Source of the DNA: Crossaster papposus
Taxonomy: Eukaryota > Echinodermata > Asteroidea > Velatida > Solasteridae
Direction of reading: 5' to 3'
DNA: 64,000 nt
NCBI GenBank assembly: GCA_037893245.1
Contig: JBAIAA010000536.1
Location: 55,001 to 119,000 of the forward strand
The translations under genes and the position numbers were made by a program. Below, piece by piece: positions 34,750 through 46,314 of the stretch. Every line of letters begins with the position of its first letter. Positions within the stretch are counted from its first letter, which is position 1. Below the pieces are notes generated by a model. The model searched no databases and was not told the origin of the DNA. It saw only the letters and a list, made by a program, of their open reading frames with translations.

Positions 34750-34809
34750 CCACTTAAGAAGCGACTTCATTTTGAGGGAACAGATGCTGCACAACTTATA
34801 AAAGCTGAG
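34750..34809 (+). CDS. AcademH-like transposase, exon 2
   Basis: 60 bp between cttttttcatacag and the donor gtaaaa, phase 0 on both sides. It encodes PLKKRLHFEGTDAAQLIKAE. The KKRLHF box followed by a V-x-Y-P motif in the next exon is a repeated feature of this transposase group. Confidence 0.8.
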
Positions 34810-34940
34810 GTAAAAAAATATAAATTAAATTCATTATTTGATGACGATTAATAATTTTTTTCATGATGCATATATTTGATTATTTAAAAAAACAAATGTT
34901 CTTCTGGAAAATAACCCAAAGCTTAATGGCCATTGATTAA

Positions 34941-35278
34941 AGGTAGTATACACCATTTGCAGATATCAAAACATTTTACCACCGAAATATTAAGAAATAT
35001 CTTACTCATATAAAAGTAAATCCTGATTCTAGGCATCCAGCAAAATGATTGCGCTAGATATCCTGTAATTATTCAACAAAATTGATTTTTATAAAGAAAA
35101 ATTTGCAATCGCCGGACGGCGATCGCGAAAAAACAAAGCTGTTCTTCGTGCTTTTCTCGGCATCTATATGAATGTAAAACTTCAGACAGCTTAGTTAAAC
35201 GATATTTACTATAAGATACAACCCCCAAATATACTCATTCATGATAATTCAAGCAATTACCAATGGTGTATCCTACCT
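34941..35278. mobile_element. TTAA MITE family 1, copy E (in transposase intron)
   Basis: AGGTAGTATACACCATTTGC to GGTGTATCCTACCT, with TTAA at 34937-34940 and 35279-35282; nested in the 13.1 kb transposon. Confidence 0.9.
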
Positions 35279-35282
35279 TTAA

Positions 35283-36309
35283 GCCCATCAACATCTATAG
35301 ACCAAATTCACTTTTTGAATTACAAAAAACCCAATGCTTGATTATGTTATCATTAATGTGAAACCATTGCTGGCCCAAACTCTACTTTCTCTGCTGGGAG
35401 AGGAAGGTCAGGTACCCAGTTATAAGCTGTCAATTGAAATTATTCTGCAACTTGGTACACATTACAACACAATGGGACATGGGTGTTCATCTTAAATAGC
35501 TAATGACCTTGATTGTTATGCACACATGGTGTTTTGGTCTCCACTCCAGCTCTGTTCAGTTCCAAGTAAAGGGATCTATTTGCTAACCCTGGATCTTGTT
35601 TCAAGGTCTACATTATTCTAGCTGAGTTTTTTCGAAGATCTTTAGTACAGTACTGCCATGTTCACTTTTTGACAGTCATTTAAAGTTTGAATATATTAAT
35701 TACAAGTAATTAAACATGTAAATCAGTGACCATTTCTATTTTGGGATTTTGCAAATAGTGTCTAGAGCTGGGGTATAAATCAAGGCCTAATTTTATCATG
35801 CGATAAGCAAGAAAAACTTTACAAAGATTTGATTGATTTCTAAAAAACTTAATCACAAACATGCATATTAATTGCTAAACATGCTTATTTACTTATATCA
35901 AGTTTATTTGCATTACACAATTAAAAAGGCAATATGCATAAAGTGAACTGCAGTGTTCTTAATCTCAAAGGTGTCACTTATATTGCAATAACTATTTGAC
36001 GGGGAAAGGAACAGTTGTCATTAATGTAGAGTGATTTAATATTAAATATTTTTTAAATAGACAAAGTAATGTATTTGATCCCACCTTATAAAATGATTTG
36101 ATAGTTGTCTATGAATAAACACCACTTGGCAAAATTGACAATACATTAAGGTCAAATCATAAAGGTCCCATGTGAATTCACTTTCAATTTTTTTGGTGTT
36201 CATTTTCATATTTTGTAAACTCATTTTGAAGGGCCTTTAAACAAATTTGGGATTACACAATAAATCTGTTTTATTTCCCAACCCATCTATTTCTGTTTTT
36301 TTTCTTCAG
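35283..36309 (+). other. Rest of transposase intron 2
   Basis: AT-rich with no exon or further repeat recognised. Confidence 0.4.
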
Positions 36310-37326
36310 GTGATAGTATACTACCCTAATCACACAGACAAAAGAGAATTGTCTGGTCCATGGATTGATGTTGCTTCATCATTGTCTAAGGGAGACCATT
36401 CCACAGCCATCAAACACATTCTATCCATGGATGCAGCACAAAGTACTCTCATCAACTTAGTGGCCAAAGAAGCAGAGATACTTTGTAATCCCAATACCCC
36501 ATCTCTATTCCGAGGATCAACCATTCAGGAGCTGAACAACTTCAACTTTGAACAACAAGACACTGAACTGAAGCAGAATGCACCACTGTTTTCATCAATT
36601 CTTCATGCGGTTGCTGAAAGTGGAAGAATTCAGCGGAATGTCAAGAAGACTAAGGAAACACTTACTCCAGGTATAACCTCAGCAGCAAGCATCCTGCTCA
36701 TGTGCAGATCCCAACTTATGAACGCTCATCAAGTGCTCACATCACTCGTTCTCAAAAATAGCGGAGCCAAAAAACGTGCATTCAATCATCTGAACAATCG
36801 GTTCATGTGTGTCAGCTATAAAACAGTAATGCAAAGACAGATGGACTTTGGGGTCAATTTTGACCAGGATGTTAAACAGTGGGCAAAGGACTCACATGAA
36901 GCAGAGTCTAGGAAACAGGAGCTTAAGAGCACAGGGAGTAATGATGAAGTGGTGCAATTTGAACAGAACCGGACAGACATGCAGTATCAACTTGTGATGG
37001 ACAATGTAGACATAGTTGTGCATCCCAGATATACATCAAGGGAGAAGCATGGAGCAGATCATCACATGGTTCAAATAATTGCTATCAAGAATAGGGTCAA
37101 ATCAAATCATCTGGCAAATGATAAACCTGTGTCATCAATAAATGAAGTTGACATTTCCCAGTTTCTACCAACCATATCTGACAACTTACAGTTGAAACGT
37201 GGCTGGATGATTCACATCGGAAACATCATTGCTGATAATATCCCATCACTGAATTGGATCAAGTCACAGATTACCAGCCCAATCCATCATGAACACATGG
37301 CAGAACTTAAACAGAAATCTGAAATT
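36310..37326 (+). CDS. AcademH-like transposase, exon 3
   Basis: 1017 bp between tttttcttcag and gtgagt, phase 0, 339 codons without a stop. It reads VIVYYPNHTDKREL, a helical region, CRSQLMNAHQVLTSLVLKNS, and RGWMIHIGNIIADNIPS near its end. It forms the first half of the DUF6589-like core; a first catalytic acid may lie in the DNVDIVVHPRY region (inference). Confidence 0.85.
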
Positions 37327-37616
37327 GTGAGTACCATCATTCTTTTTTACAAATTTTTTCAATAACTTAAAATGAAGTTTTCTAGAAGTCACAAACAAAT
37401 TCTGTTTACAGTTACCCGACCTACCTGGAATGTTTGCAGCCAAATTGCCGACCCCAAACTTGTTATTGCCATTTTGCTACTAGATAATATAAAACCAGCA
37501 TTTTTTGCAATTATTTCTGACAAATTTGTTCTACACTTTAATCTGACACAAACAGATCATTTGTTTTAAACTTTTTTGAAAAATGACTGAAATTTATGAG
37601 ACTTTTTTTATGTTAA

Positions 37617-37935
37617 AGGTAGGATACACCATTGGTAATTGCTTTAATTATCATTAATGGGTAGATTTGGGGGTTGTATTTCATAGTAAATATCATTTAA
37701 CTGACCTGTCTGAAGTTTTACAATCATGGATGCGGAGAAAAGCACGAAAAACAACGTTTGTTTTTTAACCGGCATTGGGCAGTTATTCTTTTGTTATCTT
37801 TGTTTTTTCGCGGATATCTAGCGCAATCATTTTGTTGGATGCCTAGAATCATTACTTACTTTCAAATGAGTAAGATATTTTTTTAATAATTCGGTAGTAA
37901 ATATTCTCGATATCTGCAAATGGTGTATCCTACCT
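37617..37935. mobile_element. TTAA MITE family 1, copy F (in transposase intron)
   Basis: AGGTAGGATACACCATTGGT to GGTGTATCCTACCT, with TTAA at 37613-37616 and 37936-37939; opposite orientation to copy E. Confidence 0.9.
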
Positions 37936-38144
37936 TTAAACGAGTAATTGAAAATCATTGAAAATCATAAAGCTTATCTGCTTAAAAATTATACCATGCT
38001 ATTGGTTGGTAAACATATTGTCTGGGCATATTAACCATTTCAAGTAGGATTACCTTTTTTTAAACACCCTGTAGTTTGTTAAAATATCAAAACTATCTCA
38101 GTATAGTAAAAAACTAATTTGTATCCATAATATGTATATTACAG

Positions 38145-38399
38145 GTTAATCTTGGTGTCCTCATGGAAAATGAAAACAAATCAGATGGGATCTACAAGAT
38201 TATGCACCACCTTCACACATATGTACCAGGGCACGAAAGTGATAACGTAACGCCAATCATCAGTGCTGGAGATCTACTGACTTGCGAGAGGGAATCTTCC
38301 TGCAAGGGGGAACAACGTAATTCCACTACACCAAGTCAACGTCTGGAAGGCCTTGTCCCAGTCATTTCTGATTTCCATGCTTTGGCCAACTTTTACCAG
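38145..38399 (+). CDS. AcademH-like transposase, exon 4 (catalytic core)
   Basis: 255 bp between atattacag and the donor gtagtg, phase 0, 85 codons. It contains IISAGDLLTCERE (D559 counted from the ATG at 33506) and LEGLVPVISDFHALANFYQ (D592). A G-D-x-L-T-x-E-R motif followed by L-E-G-L-x-P-x-x-x-D-F-H is the signature I associate with DUF6589 transposases; the two Asp are good candidates for metal-binding catalytic residues. Confidence 0.85.
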
Positions 38400-38881
38400 G
38401 TAGTGATATTCTGTCGAGCAGACTGAAAAAAAGTTTGTTAAAATTGCATTGCCAACGAATTGTCTGTCAACATATTTATTAATATTATTACACGTACACG
38501 ATGGGTTCGCAAGGAAATCGATGACATTATTAAAAATTAATAATTCATCGATATAAATTAAGTGTAATTGTCATTTAAACAAATGGTAAAAAAATCCATA
38601 CAAAATTGAACCAACCCCTGACATTTTCAACTTAAAAGAGTGTGCCTAGAGGCTTATATTTTTTTCACTATTGAATAAACATCGGCTTCATGTTATGGAA
38701 AGAAATTTGAAAATTAGTGTGTTATAAAATGTCAACAAACATTTTCCAAGGCATGAAGTTGACATTTTTGTAGTTAAGATGTGTCAAATAATGGGCGCTG
38801 GATCTTTGAGATTGAATACAAAAACAGAAGTGGAGGTTCACATCCAAGTAATGGTTATTCCATATTTTGTTTCTCTTTTAG

Positions 38882-39985
38882 GTGATATGGCTTCATCTTT
38901 ATGATACAACTTCCAGTGGGGACAAGGGGACATTGTACTCTGCCCGTAACTTCTTGGAGGCTCGCAATGTCACAAGTGATCCAATGAGGAACTTTAACGC
39001 TGCAGCAGACCTAATTACGCAGTACACAATTTCCTTAGTCATTGCTGCTGGTATGTCCCATTTTGGCCTGGAAACACTTTCAGATGAACCCACAAGGAAT
39101 AATTTCATATTCGCCGTACATACAGACAGGAAAGAATATGTTCAGCATGTCTTGGAGGAAATTGTCGACAAGTTCATCATCCCAAGCACTGATGAACTCA
39201 AGCACGATGCTACTAAGTTGTCATGTCCACATTGCCCCAAAACATATGCAACACAGAGAGGCCTAAAAAATCACATGAGAACTAAACACCCTGGAATTCA
39301 AGAGAGGCAACCTCAACAACAAGTATCACTCACACCAGACAGGGATGCCATCCATAACTACACTCGGACAGCTCTCGGTCTAGGCATGTTGGCTTTTGAC
39401 TTCAACGATGCACGTCAGATGGGGGACGGAGAGAGAATCATCAGACTGTACAAGTTTCTCCTAATCCACTTCAAAGCAGCCAACAAACACAAGTATTGCT
39501 TTCAAGTGCTTCGGTTGCTAGCCCAGATTAGGTGCTTCCTGACTCCACGACTGGCACATGAGTTGATGTGGAATAGATTTGTAAATACAACTGGGAAACC
39601 ACATCAAAACATTGAAGTAGACCGCGAACTTGAACATCAAAACCGAGTGTTTAAAGAGAACTGCGCAGGGATGCGAGGGAAAATCACAAAGGAAAGTATT
39701 GATAGGATCAGCCGATCGGCGCAACTCATCGAGAAAATACTGACTTCAGTCAATAATCAAATTGTGAAGAAGCCATCTGGTAAGCACAGCAAACCAAAGA
39801 ACCATGATGTACTTGCACTAGCTTTAGACCTTCACCAGGAGGGTTTATTCAATGTAAAGCCAGGAAGGAGGCACTTTCATTTTGCCGATTTCCCTTGTTC
39901 TGTGTTGTCTACACTCAATGTAAAAGATCTTCATAAATGGATCAAATCTACTCTGAAGCAATTATCACGCCACAATACTTACTAA
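38882..39985 (+). CDS. AcademH-like transposase, exon 5 (core end, C2H2 finger, C-terminus)
   Basis: Follows the acceptor ttctcttttag and runs 367 codons to TAA at 39985. It continues the core with VIWLHLYDTTSSGDKGTLYS and the conserved FLEARNV, whose Glu may complete the catalytic set (inference). A classical C2H2 finger follows, LSCPHCPKTYATQRGLKNHM...H (C716, C719, H732, H737 of about 968). The C-terminus keeps family features (CFLTPRLAHELMWNRFVNTT, EHQNRVFKENC). No stop or frameshift in any of the five exons. Confidence 0.85.
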   Translation: MIWLHLYDTTSSGDKGTLYSARNFLEARNVTSDPMRNFNAAADLITQYTISLVIAAGMSHFGLETLSDEPTRNNFIFAVHTDRKEYVQHVLEEIVDKFIIPSTDELKHDATKLSCPHCPKTYATQRGLKNHMRTKHPGIQERQPQQQVSLTPDRDAIHNYTRTALGLGMLAFDFNDARQMGDGERIIRLYKFLLIHFKAANKHKYCFQVLRLLAQIRCFLTPRLAHELMWNRFVNTTGKPHQNIEVDRELEHQNRVFKENCAGMRGKITKESIDRISRSAQLIEKILTSVNNQIVKKPSGKHSKPKNHDVLALALDLHQEGLFNVKPGRRHFHFADFPCSVLSTLNVKDLHKWIKSTLKQLSRHNTY

Positions 39986-40563
39986 CCTTGTTCGGATATT
40001 AGCAAAACTACTAATTTTGCATGCTTCTTTATGAAATGTTCACTAGAGTTAACTTGAGTGAGCATTCACATTTGGTTAAGTATAAAATATCTAAATAAAT
40101 GTCACAGATATTTTTAACCATTACAGTCCTCCAAGTAGGCTTATGAATATTGTTCCTTTACTATTGAAGGTGGCTAACTGGAAATGCAAAAACAACTCTT
40201 GCATACTTCAGTTTTCAGATGTGCATATTATTTACATTTAACTTTCAATTTACATTATCTGAATGTACTTACCAACACGACATGTATATCCATTGGGAAT
40301 TCCAAGCTACTGAATAAACACACAATAAGACTAAGAAATCTGTAAAGTAATTATGTAAAATCATTTATTTATCATTTAATCGAAATATCAGAGCATTTAC
40401 GTGTACATGTACAGTGCACATGGTTATTATTATACATGTACATGTAGGCCTACTGAACATGTTTACAACAGGCTACACATGTCAAAACATGTAGAAAGGA
40501 ATCACCTATTTTTACATAAATGATTTGCCATTGAATATGTATAACAACTACATGTACCTATTT
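39986..40563. other. 3' flank of the transposase gene
   Basis: A possible polyadenylation signal AATAAA lies near 40313 (ctgaataaacac). The rest is AT-rich with acatgtacatgta palindromes around 40395-40445. Confidence 0.4.
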
Positions 40564-40718
40564 GTGACCCAGCACGAGTAAATGAGACACTTTGAGGCAA
40601 AAATAAAATTTGAGATTTTGATTTCATCATTTAAAGCTAAACAAGCTTTAAATGATGAAATCAAAATCTCAATTTTCATTTTTGCCTCAAAGTGTCTCAT
40701 TTACTTGTGCCGGGTCAC
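40564..40718. mobile_element. Palindromic MITE (GTGACCCAGC), copy 2
   Basis: Same hairpin as 5114-5268 with a few changes, flanked by ATTT on both sides; nested in the 13.1 kb transposon. Confidence 0.85.
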
Positions 40719-40959
40719 ATTTAGTTAAAAGCTTTATTGGTGACCCCAAAAAAGGCACATCCCATTTGTGTAGCAAAAGTAACATGTTAAAATTAAATAT
40801 GCAATTGTACACCTTTTCTTTTATATTTGATTGGTCCAATCAGAGTGTACATATATATTTAAAAAATGTTACTTTCTGAAATAAGAAATTAAAAGATTGT
40901 ATATTTCAGGATAAACGATACTTGTCTTTGACAGTATTATCAAGAAAACAAGGAGCTGT

Positions 40960-41400
40960 AAACTTTAACTTTTATATTTTTAGAGCGCTTGTACGTTAAT
41001 TCAGAGGTCTTGGGTTCGAGTCCCAGTTCAGTCAATTTGTCTTTGCTCAAGTAACCATAATTAATTTCAAATTGTACCCAGTCAGTTTCCTTTCTTTCTT
41101 GTGTCATTTAAACAAAGTAAAAAGCCGTTTCTAGGTTTGTGTGATCCCCCGAACTGTTGTAGCTGGGTTTACAACTTTTTAAAATCATACTGGGGTGTAA
41201 TTCCCCGCCACACAGCAGTCAATGGGATTGGCTTTTGACTGCTGCCCCGATCCGAACAAAACAAAATCGACTATTCAGGAAGGACGCCATTATAGGGCTG
41301 GATAACTCGGGTGGTAGAGCGCTGGTACGTTAATCCAGATGTCTCGGGCTAAGGTCCCGGTTTAGTACATTGTTCTTTGTTTAACCATAATTCTTTTACA
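40960..41400 (+). mobile_element. Dimeric tRNA-derived SINE, copy 2
   Basis: Heads near 40982-41035 (B box gggttcgagtcccag) and 41297-41368 (A box ggtggtagagcg), about 312 bp apart. Between them come the same cagtcagtttcc and gtgatcccccgaactgt boxes as in the copy at 6541-6990. Confidence 0.6.
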
Positions 41401-43915
41401 TTTTTTATTTAAATTTGATTTTCAGGATTTTCTTGAAACGAAACAACGGTACACATTAAAATATACATGTACACTGTTTTGGTGCACATATTCAGTACTA
41501 CAAGGTATGGATGTATTAAAACAAATAATGGATCTCTGTCACCTTAAAATCGAGACAACTTTAACATGTCTTGTTATCGACTTGACTGTATAAGTAATTA
41601 ACATGTTGTGTACAACCGGTACATTTATTAATGGTACATGACCTGTACATTTATACATTTATTGATGGTACATGCATGACATGTACAGGTATAAATCTAA
41701 GGTAAATTATTGTACATGTTGGGATAAGTGCTTCTTTCATCATTACTTTTTTCCAAGTACATGTACATGAAGGGCAATCATTTCCCTTAAAAAAAATAGA
41801 AGTTAGGTACATATGACATGCATAATATGCAGTATGTTGTCATTGAACATGATTATTACTTTATAAATATTGTTTACTGTACATGTACTGTATTTAGGTG
41901 TTTCCATAGTAGAAAGGTACACACCTGTGACATTTTGGGGGAATACAGTATTTTGTCAATTTTGTTTCCTACTGTGTCTATTGCAAGCCTTTTAAAAATT
42001 GTACTCACCAAAAACTAAGATAGCGTTCAAACTTTTAAACAAATTACAGGGGATTATCTTTAAAATGTAAAGTACCGGTACGTAACATGGACAGACATTT
42101 CATCATAAATTGACAGGAAGTAAAAGTGCAATAAATTGATTCACCCAACTTTTGTCCCTTTACAATCCCCTTAGAGATTGTTACCATGCACAATTAAGAT
42201 AACCATCTATGTATTTCTGAAATTACAGGGTTGCACATGTTCAAATTATGTACAATTTAACATGGGCAGATATCTGTCCCACAATGTCTGTCCATGTTAA
42301 ACACGTATAATTTCTAAAATTTGTCTTAGTTTTGGCTGGTTACAATTATTCAGGGGTTAAGATGTAAATGGAACAACATTTGAGTAAATTAATAATTCTA
42401 TCATCACTTTCCTATTATTAATCTCAATACAAAATATCTGTCCCGTGTTATACCGGTACACATGTCTTGAAGATAGGCCAAAACATTTCAGGTTAAGGAA
42501 TGTTCAGGGACAAATTAGGACAGAAAACTTCATTTGATCTTACACTTCTGTGGATCACTCCCACACTTATTATTATGTACTCCATTAGTGTGGAAATGCC
42601 AACTTGTATAATGTTAATAATATTAATATTTTAATTTCAGGGTTTTACTTATGCACAAGCTAGCGTATCAGGCCTTGCACCAATACAAGCGAATTTAGGG
42701 CATAGCTTACTGTTGTGCTCGTGGATGTGGAAATTTACATTTGAATCAACACTAAATGTTTGCTAAAAGGGTCACGATACCTGTACACCCCTGTAATGGC
42801 AATAAATAAGTTTAAAAGGTTTCTGATTATGGTCCAAAATAATTAAATTTCTATTTCACGGTGCCTTTAAGCATTTATGATTAAATACCTCAAACACTCA
42901 GACACATGTAAATTTGCTTCTTTCCAAAAGATAGCAGTCATTGTTAATTTGCAATTCCCTTTTAAAACGTGCATGTTCTCAGAAACACAATGTATTGCAT
43001 CCATCTAAACTAAAGCAAGTGTTGTTTAATTACTTTAAGGGAGGCCCCTCCGAAATGTCATTAAACTTGGGCATATAACCAGGTAAAGAGGAATAGGCCC
43101 AAGCAACAAGACTTTCTATTGTGTTTTTTTATTTCCAATGGCACTGGTGTGAAAAAAACACCCAGGTGATCAGCTGATAAGTTGTATGCCTGTGTAAACT
43201 TGATTGAAGTAAATACATTAAATTGTTTATTGTTTCGATAAACTTATGTGCAGTGTAATTTTAGTTCTCCAAAATACACACATTTACACAAAGTACACAT
43301 TCCAAAATATCCAGGAACAAATTTGTCAGATATATAAATATTACATGTTATGTACATGGATACATGTATGTCATCTTTAAAGAAAGGAAAAATTTTCCCC
43401 TTTCAGTGTAATAATACAAATATTTCTTAATCATTGCAAAAGATATATATCCTGTATATTGTACAATTTACGCAAAGTTTGCACCTTAATTTTTTGAAGA
43501 TTTGGTAACAATTTCAGGGAGAATGCTAATTTGAAAAACCAAAATGGTGAATTTTAACTAGCAACAGATGATTTTTTTGTGTAGCATTTTTATTCATTTA
43601 AGGAAAATTATTCTTTTTTTAGTTACTGTCACCACTGTCGACATACAAAACTATCTCAGCATATTCACCACTCAAATCATTTTCTGAATCTTCCACTGAT
43701 TCATCAGATAAATATCCCATGACTGGTGAAGGTTCACTTTGTCAATTAAGAGTGGTCTGCAAAATATCCCATACTTCCAAAGAAATCTTCTTAGTTGAAA
43801 ATGCATATTGTTGACAACATTGGTCAAAGGTGAAAATAACATGACACTGAGCAGTAATATCCTTAATTGTGTTCAGAGACAACCCAGAAGCCATGTCTTC
43901 ACCTGTATACATATG
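41401..43915. other. Non-coding middle of the 13.1 kb transposon
   Basis: 2.5 kb of AT-rich sequence dense in tacatgtaca-type palindromes; no exon found on either strand between the converging transposase and helicase. Confidence 0.5.
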
Positions 43916-45985
43916 TCAACTAGCGTTACCTAAAAGTGCCTCTCTAAACTGTTGGAGTTTTTCAGTGAGTGTGAATACTTCTATGTCAGGAACTTTAACC
44001 ACTGTTTGGTCCGTGTAGCGCAATGTCCTGTAGCTGCTGCTCAACATTTGATGGTACAACCGAACAAATTTGTCCATCACAAACACATGTTTTGGCACAT
44101 ACATCACAACAGTTATGTTTAAAAATGGGAACACTTGAGCTATTTGAACTGGTAGGGAAACTGTGTTTGATGACTTCACGTCTGCATCCCTCGCCTCGTA
44201 TGAATTCCTTCATCTCATCTGATGTTTTCAAGCCTGATCCTACACCAGGATACTCGATTATTACAGCTACACTCTGTGATCTATCACGGCCAGCCCAGCC
44301 ACTCAATTGCATTAAGTCATCCAAATCTGTTGGATGACCTATCAATATGACTGTAGGCCTACGTACTCCACATACATCGATGCCAAGTCCAAAAGCAATG
44401 GTAGCAAAGAGGACTCGCACCTCACCATCTTCCTTGGAAAAGCTCTCAATGATACCACGTTGGACTCCATCATCGGTGTTTGTGTGGTACATATTAAAAT
44501 TCCTGTGGCATTCATGTGGTAGCATTGAGCAAAATATTGCATAAAGTTCGCTGACTTGCTTACGTGACTGGCAGTACACGATGATCCTTTGCGTTAGTCT
44601 TTGTTTTTCTTTCACTTCTTCACAAAGCCACTCAAACACCTCATCCAAACTCTTTGATGTCACTTTCTCCACCACATATTTGATGTTATTCCGTTCAGGA
44701 CTCTTCTCTATAAGTCCATAATTGCGCATGGCAAGGCTGTCTACAACTTTCTGCCGGACATTTTTTGTAGCCGTTGCAGTTGAAGCTATAATTGCCGTTG
44801 ATTGATTGAGTACAGAGCGCAACTCTCCTAACTGACTTTAGCATTTCCGAAATGCTGCACTTTGTCCAGATGAATGACCCCTTTAATAAGATACAAAGAG
44901 AAGTACAACAAAAATTACTTTAAATGCATGGGGTGAAGGGGAGAGGGTCGTAGCAGGTTTTTTCCTACTGACAATGACACCAAATAACCTGACGAAGTTT
45001 AGCTGAGGTTTCTCCTACCCGAACACCATATTTTTCTCTGTTGTCCATTTTATTGAGTAGTCCGAGTAACTTTGACCCAAATATCACTTTTTTAACATTT
45101 GGACATGGTTGGGTGATATATATCACCCAACCATGTCCAAAAGTTTTTAAAAATTGATATTTGGGTTCATGTTACTCGGACTATATACCACATCGTACCC
45201 AAAAGGCAACAGTAAAATGTGCCTATTGTTGAATGCCTGACCTTTGCAACTAAATTTAATATCAAAAATTGTCCGATGGTTTTGGACAGTTCAGGTACTA
45301 TTGTACTAGTGTTTGTACAGGTTCAAAACATGTTGAAATAAGTAAAACTGTAAATGCCCAAATTAAAATTGTGAATTTAAAAACAATCTAAAAAACATGG
45401 CGTTCCACTCACCATTTGGATACACAATGGCTTTCATCGACAAAAAGAGCGAAGCATCTCGACTTTACTGTTTAGAGTAATTCTTTACCTCTTGCTCCAC
45501 ACACAGTGTCTCTGGACTAGCGAATATTATGGAATATTTTTGTGAGTGTTCAACTTCAAGAACATCATCTGTCACCTCTGTTGTGATATCTGCGGCGTCA
45601 AGACCAATTTTGTTTAACTCTGTCTAACTGGTCAACGACCAGGGCCTTCAACGGAAGAACGACGATGGCAAGAGCTTTGTTATATATATTGTTAACGTTA
45701 AGTTCTTCACCTTCAAGTTCAAGCTCGTTAGTACTACACTACCGTGTCTTATTTCTCCATACATGTACATGGGTAAAGTACTAGCCCCATGTACTACGTT
45801 TTTCATTCAAGAAATCAAGGATAATCGTTGATGCTTGGAAAATAACACTTTTACCAAATCCCGTGGGTAAATTCACGAATAAATCATGCCCTTGAACAAG
45901 CTGTCTAAGGGCGGTTGTTTGTTGAATTTTTAGTTTTAGACCTAAGTCCTAACGTTTGGGCAGCAAAATCAAGAGCATCATCCAT
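43916..45985 (-). pseudogene. RecQ-like superfamily 2 helicase of the transposon, broken
   Basis: Reads on the minus strand from ATG at 45985. Motif I is NLPTGFGKS (about 45870), motif Ia VVLPLKALVVDQL, an IIFASPETL segment near 45530, the DExH box VDESHCVSKW (about 45440), motif III ASTATAT, motif V FATIAFGLGIDV, and motif VI as QLSGWAGRDR, where the usual first Arg of GRAGR is Trp. A Cys-rich end (HNCCDVCAKTCVCDG) follows. Breaks: frameshifts near 45940, 45612, 45460 and 44000, and an in-frame TAA near 44840. In a working element the protein would unwind DNA during transposition. Introns are suggested near 45490 and 44890; the exon map is approximate. Confidence 0.85.
45059..45182. repeat. 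Near-perfect hairpin in a helicase intron
   Basis: AGTCCGAGTAACTTTGACCC at the left, complement at the right, meeting at gggtgatatatatcaccc. A small MITE or palindrome; it includes a telling tggttgggtgatata centre. Confidence 0.8.
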
Positions 45986-46189
45986 AACGTTCAGCCATTT
46001 TCCACGTTTAACTTGAAATTGTAAACATTACAAGGACGTCAACACACAATTACATGTACACGGAAGGGCACAATTTTATGAGAGTCTGGGAGCCAGACTG
46101 CTCATACATATGCACAAATGAGGTGCGTCACGTAAAATATGCATATTCAATAGATTATGCTAAACGTTATGCGCACGCACGATCAGAAC

Positions 46190-46314
46190 AATGCGTGTTT
46201 CCCAAGACCTTCTTTCTGAGGCGGATCGTCGACCCGAGGCGGTTCGTGGGCGATAGCGCCCTCTCGCGGGAATCGTGTATCAAACGCAAATAAGAAGGTC
46301 TTGCACCAAGACTA
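46190..46314 (-). repeat. Right terminal inverted repeat, 125 bp
   Basis: Exact reverse complement of 33206-33330 as read base by base; sequence diverges on the inner side of aatgcgtgtt (46190). Confidence 0.95.

Larger units (their letters stand above)
33206..46314 (+). mobile_element. Complete 13.1 kb helicase-carrying DNA transposon (AcademH-like)
   Basis: Bounded by 125 bp terminal inverted repeats identical by eye (33206-33330 and 46190-46314, starting TAGTCTTGGTGCAAGACC) and a perfect 9 bp duplication. It carries a five-exon transposase gene on + and a RecQ-like helicase on -, converging. Academ transposons with a helicase (AcademH) are described as making duplications of about 9-10 bp, which fits; a DUF6589-type transposase also fits. 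This family identification is from memory. Inside are passenger insertions: TTAA MITEs (34941, 37617), a palindromic MITE (40564), a dimeric SINE (40960) and a hairpin (45059). Identical ends and an intact duplication point to recent insertion. Confidence 0.88.
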
